A DNA stretch of 64,000 nt from an uncultured Salinicoccus sp. (GCA_947494965.1 CANLWV010000009.1:1-64000), one strand, 5' to 3'; numbered from the stretch's first letter, positions 9,664 to 18,832 are shown. The notes: generated by a model from the letters alone, not told the origin. Translations and numbers: made by a program.

Positions 9664-9692
9664 TTGAAAGTCAAACAAGGTCAATGTATAAT
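9664..9692 (+). promoter_or_regulatory. clpE promoter P1 (sigma-A) with embedded CtsR box
   Basis: TTGAAA (9664-9669) and TATAAT (9687-9692) are 17 bases apart. Between them AGTCAAA-CAA-GGTCAAT (9669-9685) fits the CtsR heptad-repeat operator, so a bound repressor would cover the spacer. Confidence 0.8.
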
Positions 9693-9700
9693 AATGATAT

Positions 9701-9717
9701 AGTCAAAGTTAGTCAAA
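9701..9717 (+). promoter_or_regulatory. CtsR operator 2
   Basis: AGTCAAA-GTT-AGTCAAA is a perfect direct heptad repeat of the CtsR type, positioned over the expected start site of P1. Confidence 0.88.
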
Positions 9718-9754
9718 CACATAAGACTTCAAATAAATTTTTGAAGCAGACTTT

Positions 9755-9783
9755 TTGAAATGACGATTGAGAAGCTTTATACT
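9755..9783 (+). promoter_or_regulatory. clpE promoter P2 (sigma-A)
   Basis: TTGAAA (9755-9760) and TATACT (9778-9783) with a 17-base spacer. A third CtsR box begins nine bases after the -10 element. Confidence 0.75.
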
Positions 9784-9791
9784 ATCTATAT

Positions 9792-9808
9792 AGTCAAAGT
9801 TAGTCAAG
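9792..9808 (+). promoter_or_regulatory. CtsR operator 3
   Basis: AGTCAAA-GTT-AGTCAAG, followed directly by GTCAAT, which could act as an additional half site. It lies over the start region of P2 and 26 bases before the clpE start codon. Confidence 0.85.
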
Positions 9809-9833
9809 GTCAATTATATAGGAGGTATGACTC

Positions 9834-11966
9834 ATGAAATGCCAAAACTGTGGAATAAATGATGCAAATGTTAATGTTGCAATGAAACTCAACAATAAAA
9901 AAGTACAGATGCACTTATGCAACCAATGTTTCCGGGATATCAGACAACAAATGATGAACTCTGATGGGTTCCAGTCTGGATTCCCTTTCAATGGTGAAGG
10001 ACATAATGATGGATATTATGAAGGAAATGGATCTGGCCATACCGGCACCACCGTCAAGCAAGGTCAGGAAGGTAACGACAGCCTCTTAGAACAGCTTGGC
10101 AAAAACGTTTCAGAAGCTGCCAGGGCAGGGGAAATCGACCCTGTCATCGGTCGCGATCAAGAAGTGAAGCGTGTAATCGAAACATTAAACAGGCGGAACA
10201 AAAACAACCCGGTATTAATTGGTGAACCAGGGGTAGGTAAGACTGCCATCGCAGAAGGATTGGCACTGAAAATTACTGAAAGTGCTGTGCCCACAAAATT
10301 GATAGGCAAAGAAATATATATACTGGATGTAGCCTCGCTTGTAGCCAATACGGGTATTCGTGGACAATTTGAAGAACGCATGAAACAATTGATCGAAGAA
10401 ATACAGCAAAGGGACGACATCATTGTATTTATAGATGAAATCCATCTACTGGTTGGAGCGGGTACAGCGGAGAGTTCACAGATGGATGCAGGAAACATAT
10501 TGAAACCTGCACTTGCCCGTGGAGAAATGCAACTCATTGGGGCGACTACGTTAAAGGAATATCGTCAGATCGAAAAAGATGCGGCCCTGGAGCGTCGTTT
10601 GCAACCGATTATAGTGAAAGAACCAACGCTGGAAGAAGCGGAACAAATTCTTCAAGGGATTAAGGATCGCTATGAGAACTTCCATGAAGTACGTTATTCC
10701 GACGAAGCGATCCACGCTTTTGTATCTCTTTCTGACCGCTATATCCAAGACAGGTTCTTGCCGGATAAGGCGATTGATCTGATGGATGAGGTCGGTTCAC
10801 GGTTGAACTTGGCAAATGCAGAAAACGATGCGCATGCCATACAACAGCATTTGGATGAAATCGAGAAAGAAAAAACCGAGGCGGCAGAACGAGAAGATTA
10901 TGAAAAAGCAGCAAACTTGAAGTATGTCGAAATCCAGCTCGAGAAACAGCTCGAGAAAGCTAAGGATGAGGAGAAGACCATCGACGTAGACGTCTCTGAT
11001 ATCCAGTTGATAATTGAGGAGAAAACCGGCATCCCTGTAACGAAGTTGCAAGCAGATGAGCAAGAGAAGATGCGTGATCTGGAAGAGAGAATGACCAGCA
11101 AAGTCATCGGGCAGGAAGAAGCTGTTGCCAAAGTTGCGAAAGCAGTACGCCGTAGTAGGGCAGGTCTGAAATCGAAATACCGTCCGATAGGTTCCTTCCT
11201 CTTCGTCGGACCGACTGGGGTCGGCAAGACAGAACTGACTAAGGCATTGGCGGAAGAACTGTTCGGTTCCCGAGAGTCCATGATACGCCTTGATATGAGT
11301 GAGTACATGGAGAAACATGCAGTGTCTAAGATCATTGGTTCTCCCCCAGGTTATGTTGGCCACGAGGAAGCTGGACAACTGACTGAAAAAGTGCGGCACA
11401 ACCCGTACAGCATCATCCTCCTGGACGAGATAGAAAAAGCGCACCCTGATGTACAGAACACTTTCCTTCAGATTATGGAAGATGGCCATTTGACAGATTC
11501 GCATGGTCGTATGGTCAGTTTCAAGGATACAGTCATCATCATGACAAGTAACGCAGGTACAGGAGTCAATACAGCGAGTGTAGGATTCAACGCAGAGGCA
11601 CATGAGTCTGTATCGACACTGGAGAATCTGAGCGACTACTTTAAACCTGAGTTCCTGAACCGTTTCGATTCAATCATCAACTTCAATGAACTCTCTGAAG
11701 ATGACCTATTCCTGATAGTCGATCTCATGTTGGCAGAACTTCGGGAAACTGTCGAAGACAACGACATCGAAATCACGATTACGGATGAGGCGAAATATGA
11801 ATTGGCACGGCTCGGATATGACAAACGATTTGGAGCAAGACCATTAAGAAGAGTCATCCAGGATAAGGTTGAAGACCAACTTACAGATCTTATACTGGAA
11901 GAGGAATCAGTGGGCAATGTTGAAGTAAGGATGGAAGAAGGAGAAGTAAAAGTCGCAGTGGTCTAA
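9834..11966 (+). CDS. clpE: Clp-family AAA+ unfoldase ClpE
   Basis: ATP-dependent unfoldase that delivers stress-damaged proteins to ClpP. The 710 residues show an N-terminal zinc finger (Cys3, Cys6, Cys29, Cys32), first AAA domain (Walker A GEPGVGKTA, about residue 130), a UVR-type coiled coil (about 345-380), second AAA domain (GPTGVGKTE) and the ClpP-docking VGF tripeptide in SVGFNAE. Zinc finger plus UVR without the ClpC N-domain identifies ClpE. Expression should be heat-inducible through the three CtsR boxes upstream; ctsR itself is not in this window. Confidence 0.95.
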   Translation: MKCQNCGINDANVNVAMKLNNKKVQMHLCNQCFRDIRQQMMNSDGFQSGFPFNGEGHNDGYYEGNGSGHTGTTVKQGQEGNDSLLEQLGKNVSEAARAGEIDPVIGRDQEVKRVIETLNRRNKNNPVLIGEPGVGKTAIAEGLALKITESAVPTKLIGKEIYILDVASLVANTGIRGQFEERMKQLIEEIQQRDDIIVFIDEIHLLVGAGTAESSQMDAGNILKPALARGEMQLIGATTLKEYRQIEKDAALERRLQPIIVKEPTLEEAEQILQGIKDRYENFHEVRYSDEAIHAFVSLSDRYIQDRFLPDKAIDLMDEVGSRLNLANAENDAHAIQQHLDEIEKEKTEAAEREDYEKAANLKYVEIQLEKQLEKAKDEEKTIDVDVSDIQLIIEEKTGIPVTKLQADEQEKMRDLEERMTSKVIGQEEAVAKVAKAVRRSRAGLKSKYRPIGSFLFVGPTGVGKTELTKALAEELFGSRESMIRLDMSEYMEKHAVSKIIGSPPGYVGHEEAGQLTEKVRHNPYSIILLDEIEKAHPDVQNTFLQIMEDGHLTDSHGRMVSFKDTVIIMTSNAGTGVNTASVGFNAEAHESVSTLENLSDYFKPEFLNRFDSIINFNELSEDDLFLIVDLMLAELRETVEDNDIEITITDEAKYELARLGYDKRFGARPLRRVIQDKVEDQLTDLILEEESVGNVEVRMEEGEVKVAVV

Positions 11967-12015
11967 AAATTGAGACAGACGCATGTGATATGTGAACTTC
12001 TTGAAATGAAAGCAT

Positions 12016-12055
12016 GAAAAAAGACTTCCGGGGAATCCCGGGAGTCTTTTTTCAT
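12016..12055 (+). terminator. terminator after clpE
   Basis: GAAAAAAGACTTCCGGGG and CCCGGGAGTCTTTTTTC form a long stem with an AAT loop and T run. Confidence 0.9.
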
Positions 12056-12205
12056 ATATGGGACTTTTATCAATCGAATCAGGACATGCGGCGCTTAGAC
12101 ACAGCCCGGTCTCGCTGTTAGAATGGTTTTAGAAGTTTGTCTGCAGCCATTGAACTGGAGAAGAATGGGGGAGGACAGATGGAGTCCAGATGAGGAGGTA
12201 ATTTC

Positions 12206-12322
12206 ATGAAAGCAATCAAACTATTGATGGCCGCCGGTATGACACTCATGCTGTTGACCGCATGTGGTACAGGAGATGATGAAGAAGAATTCAATAAACA
12301 GCAGACCATCAATGACTATTGA
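12206..12322 (+). CDS. 38-residue lipopeptide
   Basis: A very short open frame with an unusually good start: TGAGGAGG six bases before the ATG. The product has a Lys-containing N-terminus, a hydrophobic stretch and a lipobox LLTAC with Cys20, followed by only 18 acidic residues (GTGDDEEEF...). After processing, a lipidated acidic peptide of 19 residues would remain on the outer face of the membrane. No function is recognised. It sits between the clpE terminator and aldA, 83 bases before the aldA start. Confidence 0.65.
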   Translation: MKAIKLLMAAGMTLMLLTACGTGDDEEEFNKQQTINDY

Positions 12323-12405
12323 CGATAGACCTCTCAACCATTAGAAAAGTTTAAGGTTTCCCGGTTAAGGGAAGACGGTTATAAACATTTCTAGGAGGCG
12401 TCGTC

Positions 12406-13860
12406 GTGCAGGAACATAAATTGTACATTAACGGACAATACGTCGAATCATCCGGTAATGAATGGCTCGACATCATCAACCCGGCAACAGAAGAAAAAAT
12501 TTCCAAAACACCAAAAGGTACTGAAAAAGATGTAGACAAAGCTGTAGAAGCGGCATTTAATGCCCAAAAACAGTGGGAAATGACCCCAAACATCGAACGC
12601 GGTAAAATTGTACGCAGGTTAGGCGATGAAATCGAAAAAAATAGGGACAGATTTATCGATATTCTTCAAGAAGAGCAAGGTAAAGATTATGAGTTGGCAA
12701 GCGGTGAAGTAGATCTTGCCATCGACTATTTCCGATATATGTCTGAATGGGCGAGAAGGATTGAAGGGGAAATCGTTCCAAGCGACCGTCCTAATGAGAA
12801 CATCTTCATCTATAAAAAGCCGATAGGCGTCGTAGCGGGTATCATACCATGGAACTTCCCGATTTTCATTCTGGCAAGAAAAGTCGCTACTGCTCTTGTA
12901 ACCGGTTGTACAATCGTAGTGAAACCAAGCCAACATACGCCTAATACAACAATGGAATTTACAAAGCTTATACATGAAATGAAAGATATACCAGAGGGTG
13001 TATACAACGTTGTGACAGGTGTCGGCTCTGAAATAGGTAATGCATTGGCTACTCACGAGAAGGTCCATATGGTGACTATGACAGGAAGTATTCCAGGCGG
13101 CGCAAAGGTAATGGAAGCTGCTGCGCAGAATATCACAAAAGTCAATTTGGAGTTAGGTGGAAAGGCACCAGCAATCGTTACGAAAAATGCAGATTTAGAC
13201 CTTGCAGCACAAAATATAGCGGCATCACGGCTTGCGAACAATGGCCAGGCATGTACAAACGCAGAGAGGACTTATGTCCATGAAAGTGTAGCTGATGAAT
13301 TGATTGAAAAACTAAGAGTAATATTCGAATCCAAGAAAATGGGTGATCCACGCACGGACAAGGAGATCTCAGTCGGACCACTGGTCAACCAGGAGCGGCT
13401 CGAAACTGTAGATGAAATGGTGCAGGAAGCCATTAAAGGTGGTGCTGAAGTGGTCACAGGAGGGAAACCTGCAGAGATGGATGAAGGGTTCTTCTATGAA
13501 CCGACCATATTGACTAACGTCACCCACCAATCGAATATAATGAGCGATGAGATATTCGGTCCAGTGATCCCGATCTCTACGTTCAAGACATTGGATGAAG
13601 CGATTGAAAAAGCCAATGACACAGTGTATGGACTTTCATCTTCTGTATATACTGAGGACCTGAATGAAGCTATGCGCGTAGTCAATGAAATGAAATTTGG
13701 CGAAACTTTTGTCAACCGTGAAAACTTTGAAGCGGTACAGGGTTATCACGCGGGAATGCGCCAGTCGGGTCTTGGAGGTGCAGACGGCAAGCATGGAATG
13801 GAAGATTTCCTTGTGACTCAAGCAGTCTATATGCAATACAAAACGGATGATAACCAGTAA
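12406..13860 (+). CDS. aldA: aldehyde dehydrogenase, lactaldehyde/glycolaldehyde type
   Basis: NAD-dependent oxidation of aldehydes to acids. The 484-residue protein keeps the ALDH landmarks: the PWNFP motif, GSIPGG near the cofactor site, general base in LELGGKAP, catalytic Cys in NNGQACTNAER, and the C-terminal FGETFVNREN..GGADGKHG block characteristic of AldA of enteric bacteria and staphylococci. The GTG start at 12406 follows TAGGAGGCG. Substrate preference is inferred from family resemblance only. Monocistronic with its own terminator. Confidence 0.9.
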   Translation: MQEHKLYINGQYVESSGNEWLDIINPATEEKISKTPKGTEKDVDKAVEAAFNAQKQWEMTPNIERGKIVRRLGDEIEKNRDRFIDILQEEQGKDYELASGEVDLAIDYFRYMSEWARRIEGEIVPSDRPNENIFIYKKPIGVVAGIIPWNFPIFILARKVATALVTGCTIVVKPSQHTPNTTMEFTKLIHEMKDIPEGVYNVVTGVGSEIGNALATHEKVHMVTMTGSIPGGAKVMEAAAQNITKVNLELGGKAPAIVTKNADLDLAAQNIAASRLANNGQACTNAERTYVHESVADELIEKLRVIFESKKMGDPRTDKEISVGPLVNQERLETVDEMVQEAIKGGAEVVTGGKPAEMDEGFFYEPTILTNVTHQSNIMSDEIFGPVIPISTFKTLDEAIEKANDTVYGLSSSVYTEDLNEAMRVVNEMKFGETFVNRENFEAVQGYHAGMRQSGLGGADGKHGMEDFLVTQAVYMQYKTDDNQ

Positions 13861-13865
13861 GTGAA

Positions 13866-13901
13866 GGGGCCATGGATGTAATATCCATGGGCTCTTTTTA
13901 A
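13866..13901 (+). terminator. terminator after aldA
   Basis: GGGCCATGGAT and ATCCATGGGCTC form a hairpin followed by TTTTTA; it ends just before the ribosome site of the next gene. Confidence 0.8.
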
Positions 13902-13914
13902 AGGAGGCGCGCTG

Positions 13915-14838
13915 ATGGCGCATGATCATACCCATAACGCCAATAAGAAAGTACTCCAGATCAGCTTCTTCATCATTGCAGGGTTTATGATTGTAGAAGC
14001 AATCGGGGGCTTTTTGACAAATAGTCTTGCGTTGCTATCTGACGCAGGTCATATGCTGAGTGATGCCATTTCCTTAGGCGTAGCAGTGCTGGCGTTCAGA
14101 TTTGGCAGTAAATTGGCAGATTACAGTAAAACCTATGGCTACAAGCGTTTTGAAATACTTGCAGCCATTTTCAACGGTGTAACGCTCATACTTGTCTCTT
14201 TATATATATTCTATGAAGCTTATCAGCGTTTTACAGATCCGCCTGAAGTAGCTTCAACGGGTATGCTTATAGTCGCTATCATAGGCTTGTTGGTCAACTT
14301 GATCGTAGCCTGGTTAATGATGCGGAGCGGTGACACTGAAGGGAACCTTAATATCAGAGCCGCATTCCTACATGTGATGGGAGATCTCCTCGGTTCGATT
14401 GGAGCAATCATAGCTGCACTCCTGATCATGTTCTTCGGATGGGGGATTGCAGACCCCCTGGCAAGTGTGATTGTTGCAGTGCTGATTCTCTTCAGTGGCT
14501 GGAAAGTTACGAAATCATCGGTGCATGTACTGATGGAGGGTACACCGGTTGATGTAGACGTTGAGAACATCATTAAAGTCTTCAAAGAAGATGAACGGGT
14601 CATGGATATTCACGATCTCCATGTGTGGAGCATCACAAGCGACCAGCATGCTTTATCCTGTCATGTGACAGTAGATGGGAAGAAAACTATAGCGGAGAGC
14701 CAGTTGCTGCTCGATGACTTGGAAAAAAGGCTGATGGATGAAGGTATAGGGCATGTTACGATACAAGTTGAAAGTACGGACAACCCGCATGATGAAAATA
14801 TATTGTGCGGAGCACTAGAGGAAGAAAATCATGAATAG
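13915..14838 (+). CDS. czcD: cation diffusion facilitator (CzcD/ZitB type)
   Basis: Proton-coupled exporter of divalent metals, probably zinc or cobalt. The 307 residues contain six membrane segments, the CDF metal-site HxxxD pairs (LLSDAGHMLSDA in segment 2 and HVMGDLLGSIG in segment 5), and a C-terminal cytoplasmic ferredoxin-like domain (DIHDLHVWSI). The short N-terminal His stretch (HDHTH) may bind metal. AAAGGAGGCG precedes the ATG. No metal-responsive regulator is adjacent. Confidence 0.9.
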   Translation: MAHDHTHNANKKVLQISFFIIAGFMIVEAIGGFLTNSLALLSDAGHMLSDAISLGVAVLAFRFGSKLADYSKTYGYKRFEILAAIFNGVTLILVSLYIFYEAYQRFTDPPEVASTGMLIVAIIGLLVNLIVAWLMMRSGDTEGNLNIRAAFLHVMGDLLGSIGAIIAALLIMFFGWGIADPLASVIVAVLILFSGWKVTKSSVHVLMEGTPVDVDVENIIKVFKEDERVMDIHDLHVWSITSDQHALSCHVTVDGKKTIAESQLLLDDLEKRLMDEGIGHVTIQVESTDNPHDENILCGALEEENHE

Positions 14839-14849
14839 ACCTAGAGGGG

Positions 14850-14886
14850 ATGGAGCATAGCACAAGCTGTTATGCTCCATCTTTAT
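14850..14886 (+). terminator. terminator after the CDF transporter
   Basis: ATGGAGCATA and TATGCTCCAT stem with T-rich tail. Confidence 0.8.
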
Positions 14887-14915
14887 ACTCTCTTGTAAAA
14901 CTTCTCAATGAAGAA

Positions 14916-14941
14916 AGTCATAAAACAGTGACAAATGTCAT
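14916..14941 (+). promoter_or_regulatory. candidate DesR operator upstream of the desaturase
   Basis: AGTCATAAAACAG followed by the inverted repeat TGACA-AA-TGTCA and a further T. The cluster of GTCA/TGAC elements lies about 90 bases upstream of the desaturase start, where DesR binds in Bacillus subtilis. Position and symmetry are seen; the assignment is inference. Confidence 0.45.
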
Positions 14942-15029
14942 AGATTTCTGCTGACACCTGATTCTATTTATATGGTTGTTCCCGTTATAAAATGAATTTA
15001 ATTAGAATAATGGGAAGGAAGGTATACGT

Positions 15030-16049
15030 ATGACTAAAGAAAAACAGGCTCAACTCAGAAAAGCGGTCATGCCTTATGCAAAATCACAGACGAAGACCAG
15101 CATAATTCAAATCCTCAATACAATCGTGCCATTTTTTGTATTGTGGTTCCTAGCCTATCAATCATTAAGCATTTCTTTCTGGCTCAGCCTTCTATTCAGC
15201 TTGGGTACAGCTGGATTCATGATCAGAACATTTATCATATTTCATGATTGTGCACACCAATCTTTCTTTAAAAGCAAGAAATGGAACAGTATATTAGGTA
15301 CGTTCACCGGCGTGATCACACATTTTGCTTATGAAAAATGGAAACGTGAACACTCCATTCACCATGCAACCAGTGGGAATCTTGATAAGCGTGGCATTGG
15401 TGATATCTGGGTCATGACCGTTGAAGAATATGAGGAAGCAAGCAAAAGTGAGCGGCTCAAGTATCGCCTCTATCGCAATCCGCTTGTCATGTTCGGGCTT
15501 GGCCCCTTGTCGCTGTTCCTCTACGCCAACCGCTTCAACCGTAAGGAAGCAAAGAAGAAAGAGCGTATGAATACGTATCTCATCAATGTTTCCCTCTTGG
15601 CCATTTACGCATTGATCGGTTTCACTTTAGGATGGCACGTCCTTCTGCTTGTTCAACTTCCAATCATCTATTTTGCAGGTGCACTGGGCATTTGGCTCTT
15701 CTATGTCCAACACCAATTTGAAGATTCATATTTTGAGAACGAATCCGAATGGGATTATGTTAAAGCAGCAGTTGATGGCAGCTCATATTATAAACTGCCG
15801 CGTTGGTTGGAGTGGATGACAGGCAGCATCGGCTATCACCACGTCCATCACCTTGCTCCGAGGGTGCCGAACTATCATCTCGAGCAAGCACACGAAAGTA
15901 CACCACCCCTGCATCAGGCGACAACCATCACACTGAAATCCAGCCTTGAATCGATCCGGTTCCGCCTATATGATGAAAGAAATAAGACATTCGTCGGTTT
16001 CAGTGAAATCGACGAAAGGTTAAAACAGAAGCGCGCGAGCCTCCAGTAG
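15030..16049 (+). CDS. des: acyl-lipid desaturase (Des type)
   Basis: Integral membrane di-iron enzyme that introduces a double bond into membrane phospholipid acyl chains to keep the membrane fluid in the cold. The 339 residues show the three histidine boxes HDCAHQ (about residue 73), HSIHH (about 109) and HHVHH (about 271) and hydrophobic pairs between them. The adjacent DesK/DesR-like genes strongly support the Des assignment. GGGAAGGAAGG precedes the ATG. Confidence 0.93.
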   Translation: MTKEKQAQLRKAVMPYAKSQTKTSIIQILNTIVPFFVLWFLAYQSLSISFWLSLLFSLGTAGFMIRTFIIFHDCAHQSFFKSKKWNSILGTFTGVITHFAYEKWKREHSIHHATSGNLDKRGIGDIWVMTVEEYEEASKSERLKYRLYRNPLVMFGLGPLSLFLYANRFNRKEAKKKERMNTYLINVSLLAIYALIGFTLGWHVLLLVQLPIIYFAGALGIWLFYVQHQFEDSYFENESEWDYVKAAVDGSSYYKLPRWLEWMTGSIGYHHVHHLAPRVPNYHLEQAHESTPPLHQATTITLKSSLESIRFRLYDERNKTFVGFSEIDERLKQKRASLQ

Positions 16050-16053
16050 AAAC

Positions 16054-16080
16054 TAATCCCCCTTCACGGGGGATTTTTTA
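16054..16080 (+). terminator. terminator between des and desK
   Basis: AATCCCCC, loop TTCA, GGGGGATT, then six T. Some readthrough to desKR is possible because desK starts 51 bases later. Confidence 0.85.
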
Positions 16081-16130
16081 ATATAATGTCAATAAAACTG
16101 TTACACTTGAATAAAATGAGGAGGCTCAGC

Positions 16131-17261
16131 ATGCGTGACTGGTATCATATATTTCCAAAAAATACGGGGCTCAGTCTATATATATGGATTATTTTGTGCA
16201 TACTCCCATTCTATTTCATATTCCGTTCGAACTCATTGGTGGAAATAGTATTCGGCAGTGTCATGACACTGCTTTTCTTCACGATATATTGGCTGACCTT
16301 CAACACCAGGGGTCCACTTGTATATATCGGGTTAAGTATAGAACTCCTCATCAATATAATCATGACAATTCTTTATGGATATGTATATTTCGCACTTTTC
16401 ATCGCTTTTTTTGTAGGGAATATAAAAAGTAAAGCAGGATTCGTCTCCATGTATGTCATTCATCTCGTAACGACAGCAGGAGCCATAGTAACAGGTTTTT
16501 TCTATAACTATAGCCTTCTTTTCAGTCATCTGCCATTCTTGATTATGACATTGCTCGCAGTCACACTCATCCCGATCAATCAATATAATAGGCTCAAACA
16601 AGAAGAGTTGGAGTCTCAGCTGGAAGATGCAAACCTCAAGATAGCTGAACTCGCAATCGTTGAAGAACGCCATAGAATTGCCCGGGACCTCCATGATACG
16701 CTTGGACAGAAATTGTCCATGATCGGGTTGAAGAGTGAACTGGCCCAAAAATTGATGGCAAGGGACCAGGAAGCGGCCAAGGAGGAGTTGGCAGATATTC
16801 AGGTTGCATCCAGGCAAGCATTGAAGGAAGTACGTGAGATGATCAGCAACATGAAGAATGTTGCACTGTCGGAAGAGATCACCCACGTCAAGGAACTCAT
16901 GGATGCAGCGCAGATCAGTTACGACATCAATATTGATGGAGAACTTGATCACATTCCCTTACTAGTGGAAAATGTGCTGAGCATGTGCCTGAAAGAAGCG
17001 GTCACAAACGTCGTCAAGCATAGCCGCGCACACTTTTGTGCAATAGAGATCATTGAGACCAATAAAGATATCTTCCTCAAAGTTATGGACAATGGAGAGA
17101 GTAAAGAAGAAACTTTCGAAGCAGGACACGGGATCAGTGGTATGCGGGAACGTTTGGGATTTGTAAATGGTGACCTCCAGATAATCAATAATATGGATGG
17201 GTTTGAAATCAATATTACAGTACCGAAGATATTGAAACAGATTGAGGAGGGAGAATCGTGA
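16131..17261 (+). CDS. desK: membrane thermosensor histidine kinase DesK
   Basis: Senses cold-induced membrane thickening and controls the phosphorylation state of DesR. The first about 150 residues form four to five membrane segments; a linker coiled coil follows (RLKQEELESQLEDANLKIAEL), then the HisKA_3 site EERHRIARDLHDTLGQK with the phospho-acceptor at His188, and an HATPase domain (NVVKHSRA, GHGISGMRERL). The sequence resembles B. subtilis DesK along its length. ATG at 16131 is chosen because GAGGAGG lies upstream; the frame is open to 16086. It overlaps desR by four bases. Confidence 0.93.
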   Translation: MRDWYHIFPKNTGLSLYIWIILCILPFYFIFRSNSLVEIVFGSVMTLLFFTIYWLTFNTRGPLVYIGLSIELLINIIMTILYGYVYFALFIAFFVGNIKSKAGFVSMYVIHLVTTAGAIVTGFFYNYSLLFSHLPFLIMTLLAVTLIPINQYNRLKQEELESQLEDANLKIAELAIVEERHRIARDLHDTLGQKLSMIGLKSELAQKLMARDQEAAKEELADIQVASRQALKEVREMISNMKNVALSEEITHVKELMDAAQISYDINIDGELDHIPLLVENVLSMCLKEAVTNVVKHSRAHFCAIEIIETNKDIFLKVMDNGESKEETFEAGHGISGMRERLGFVNGDLQIINNMDGFEINITVPKILKQIEEGES

Positions 17262-17857
17262 TCCGGATTGTAATTGCTGAAGATCAAAATCTATTGAGGG
17301 GCGCGCTTAGCGCATTACTGGATTTAGAGGAAGATGTAGAAGTAGTCGGGCAAGCAGAAAACGGCAAGGAAATATTGGACCTGGTTGAAAGGGAAAGGCC
17401 GGAAATCTGTCTGATGGATATTGAAATGCCTGTCATGACAGGACTCGATGCTGCAGAACAGCTTCAGGAAGCAGATTGTAAAGTCATTATACTTACTACG
17501 TTTGCCCGGCCAGGCTACTTTGAAAGGGCGAAGAAGGCGGGGGTTAGCGGCTACTTGTTGAAAGATAGCTCCAGTGAGACTCTGGCACACTCAATCAGAC
17601 AGATTATGAAAGGGAAGAAGGTCTACTCCCCTGAACTTATTGATATAGCTTTTGAAGCTTCCAACCCATTGACTGATAGAGAAAAGGAGATTATCCAACG
17701 CCTCAGAGAAGGGAAAAGCACCAAAGTGATCGCTAAGGAATTATATCTCTCGAATGGGACGGTCAGAAACTATATATCAATCATATTGGATAAGATGGGT
17801 ACAAAAAATCGTATTGAAGCAATATCGAAAGCACATGATAAGGGATGGCTCAAGTAG
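17258..17857 (+). CDS. desR: response regulator DesR
   Basis: 199 residues: a receiver domain with acidic pocket (AEDQ) and phospho-acceptor Asp54 (CLMDIEMPVM), then a LuxR/NarL-type helix-turn-helix (LTDREKEIIQRLREGKSTKVIA). It should activate des transcription when phosphorylated by DesK. GTG start overlaps the desK stop (translational coupling). Confidence 0.93.
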   Translation: MIRIVIAEDQNLLRGALSALLDLEEDVEVVGQAENGKEILDLVERERPEICLMDIEMPVMTGLDAAEQLQEADCKVIILTTFARPGYFERAKKAGVSGYLLKDSSSETLAHSIRQIMKGKKVYSPELIDIAFEASNPLTDREKEIIQRLREGKSTKVIAKELYLSNGTVRNYISIILDKMGTKNRIEAISKAHDKGWLK

Positions 17858-17868
17858 AATGAAGCAAC

Positions 17869-18351
17869 CTATAGATAAAACCATGCTATATATTTAAATA
17901 TGTAGTACCAGCATACGAGGGTGAGTATACTGAGGAAAAACTTCTCAATCCGCCCACCTGTCTTTACAGTGATGGGAAAGCGTATTACGATCGGCAACGG
18001 AAAGAATAAACGAATGCCATTATGGGTAGCCATATCAAGCAGATAATGGCTGATCATCCCAGCAAGAAGGCCGTACTTTATAAGATCACCTGAGAAAATC
18101 TGGTCGGTGATGAGTGATATCAGAACAAGGAATAGCAGACTATGTGTGACGGTACGATGTCCGAACAGCAGGTTGATGAGTTTTGATAGGAAAGGGAACT
18201 GACGGCCAATCTTGCTCCCGCTATGGCATATGTCCGGCAATAATGCGCCCACTATACCTGCGGTGGTTATGATGAAAGGGTTCTCGCCGATGCCATAAGA
18301 TACTGCAAGACTTGCTGCGATGCCCCCGACTAAGTGTGTTTTTCCAGTCAT
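17869..18351 (-). CDS. YdjM-type membrane-bound metal-dependent hydrolase
   Basis: 160-residue membrane protein. The N-terminal MTGKTHLVGG, the GALLPDICHSGSKIGR stretch and GHRTVTHSLLF carry the conserved His and Asp residues of the YdjM/DUF457 family, whose members are annotated as metal-dependent hydrolases and whose substrates are not known. Four or so hydrophobic segments are present. TAGGAGG precedes the start. It is convergent with desR, only 11 bases apart, with no clear terminator between. Confidence 0.82.
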   Translation of the reverse strand: MTGKTHLVGGIAASLAVSYGIGENPFIITTAGIVGALLPDICHSGSKIGRQFPFLSKLINLLFGHRTVTHSLLFLVLISLITDQIFSGDLIKYGLLAGMISHYLLDMATHNGIRLFFPLPIVIRFPITVKTGGRIEKFFLSILTLVCWYYIFKYIAWFYL

Positions 18352-18637
18352 TGCTGTTGCCTCCTAAAATGCAGTCAGATGAATATTATAATACAATCTG
18401 GGATTATTTTCCCGACAATCGCAGAAAAATTTAGCGTAATCTCTACGTACTAACGCAAAGTAAGCTTATTTCATAGATTTGAAGGGAATATGGTGATGAA
18501 TTGTGTAATAATCACTGAGCTCATCAAGAACGCATATGGGGATATGAGGATGCAGAAGCCGTAATCACTGACCAGCCCCTGGAAAAATATGAGTATAATA
18601 GAGAACAGACAAAACAATAGAAAAGGAGCATTATAAT

Positions 18638-18832
18638 ATGGATGGAACAAATAGAGCAGATATCAATGTAGGCAGCACAGTTAAGGTGGTGCAGAAACAT
18701 CATCAGAAGTCTGGACAATTGACTGAAGGAAAAGTAGCGAGGATTTTGACCAATTCTCCAAACCACCACCATGGTATAAAAGTAAAGCTTGAGGATGGAA
18801 CTGTAGGTAGGGTCAAAGAAATTGAATCGTAA
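18638..18832 (+). CDS. ywbE: YwbE family protein
   Basis: Small 64-residue protein of the conserved YwbE family (RADINVGSTVKVVQKHHQKS, then TEGKVARILTNSPNHHHGIKVKLEDG). Family members are small beta-rich proteins of unknown function. AAAAGGAG precedes the ATG and a terminator follows directly, so it is monocistronic. Confidence 0.88.
   Translation: MDGTNRADINVGSTVKVVQKHHQKSGQLTEGKVARILTNSPNHHHGIKVKLEDGTVGRVKEIES

Noticed and set aside
18490..18564. 24-codon frame in the gap before ywbE
   Set aside because: AAGGGA is poorly spaced and the product has no signal or pattern; the 286-base gap otherwise shows nothing I can support.
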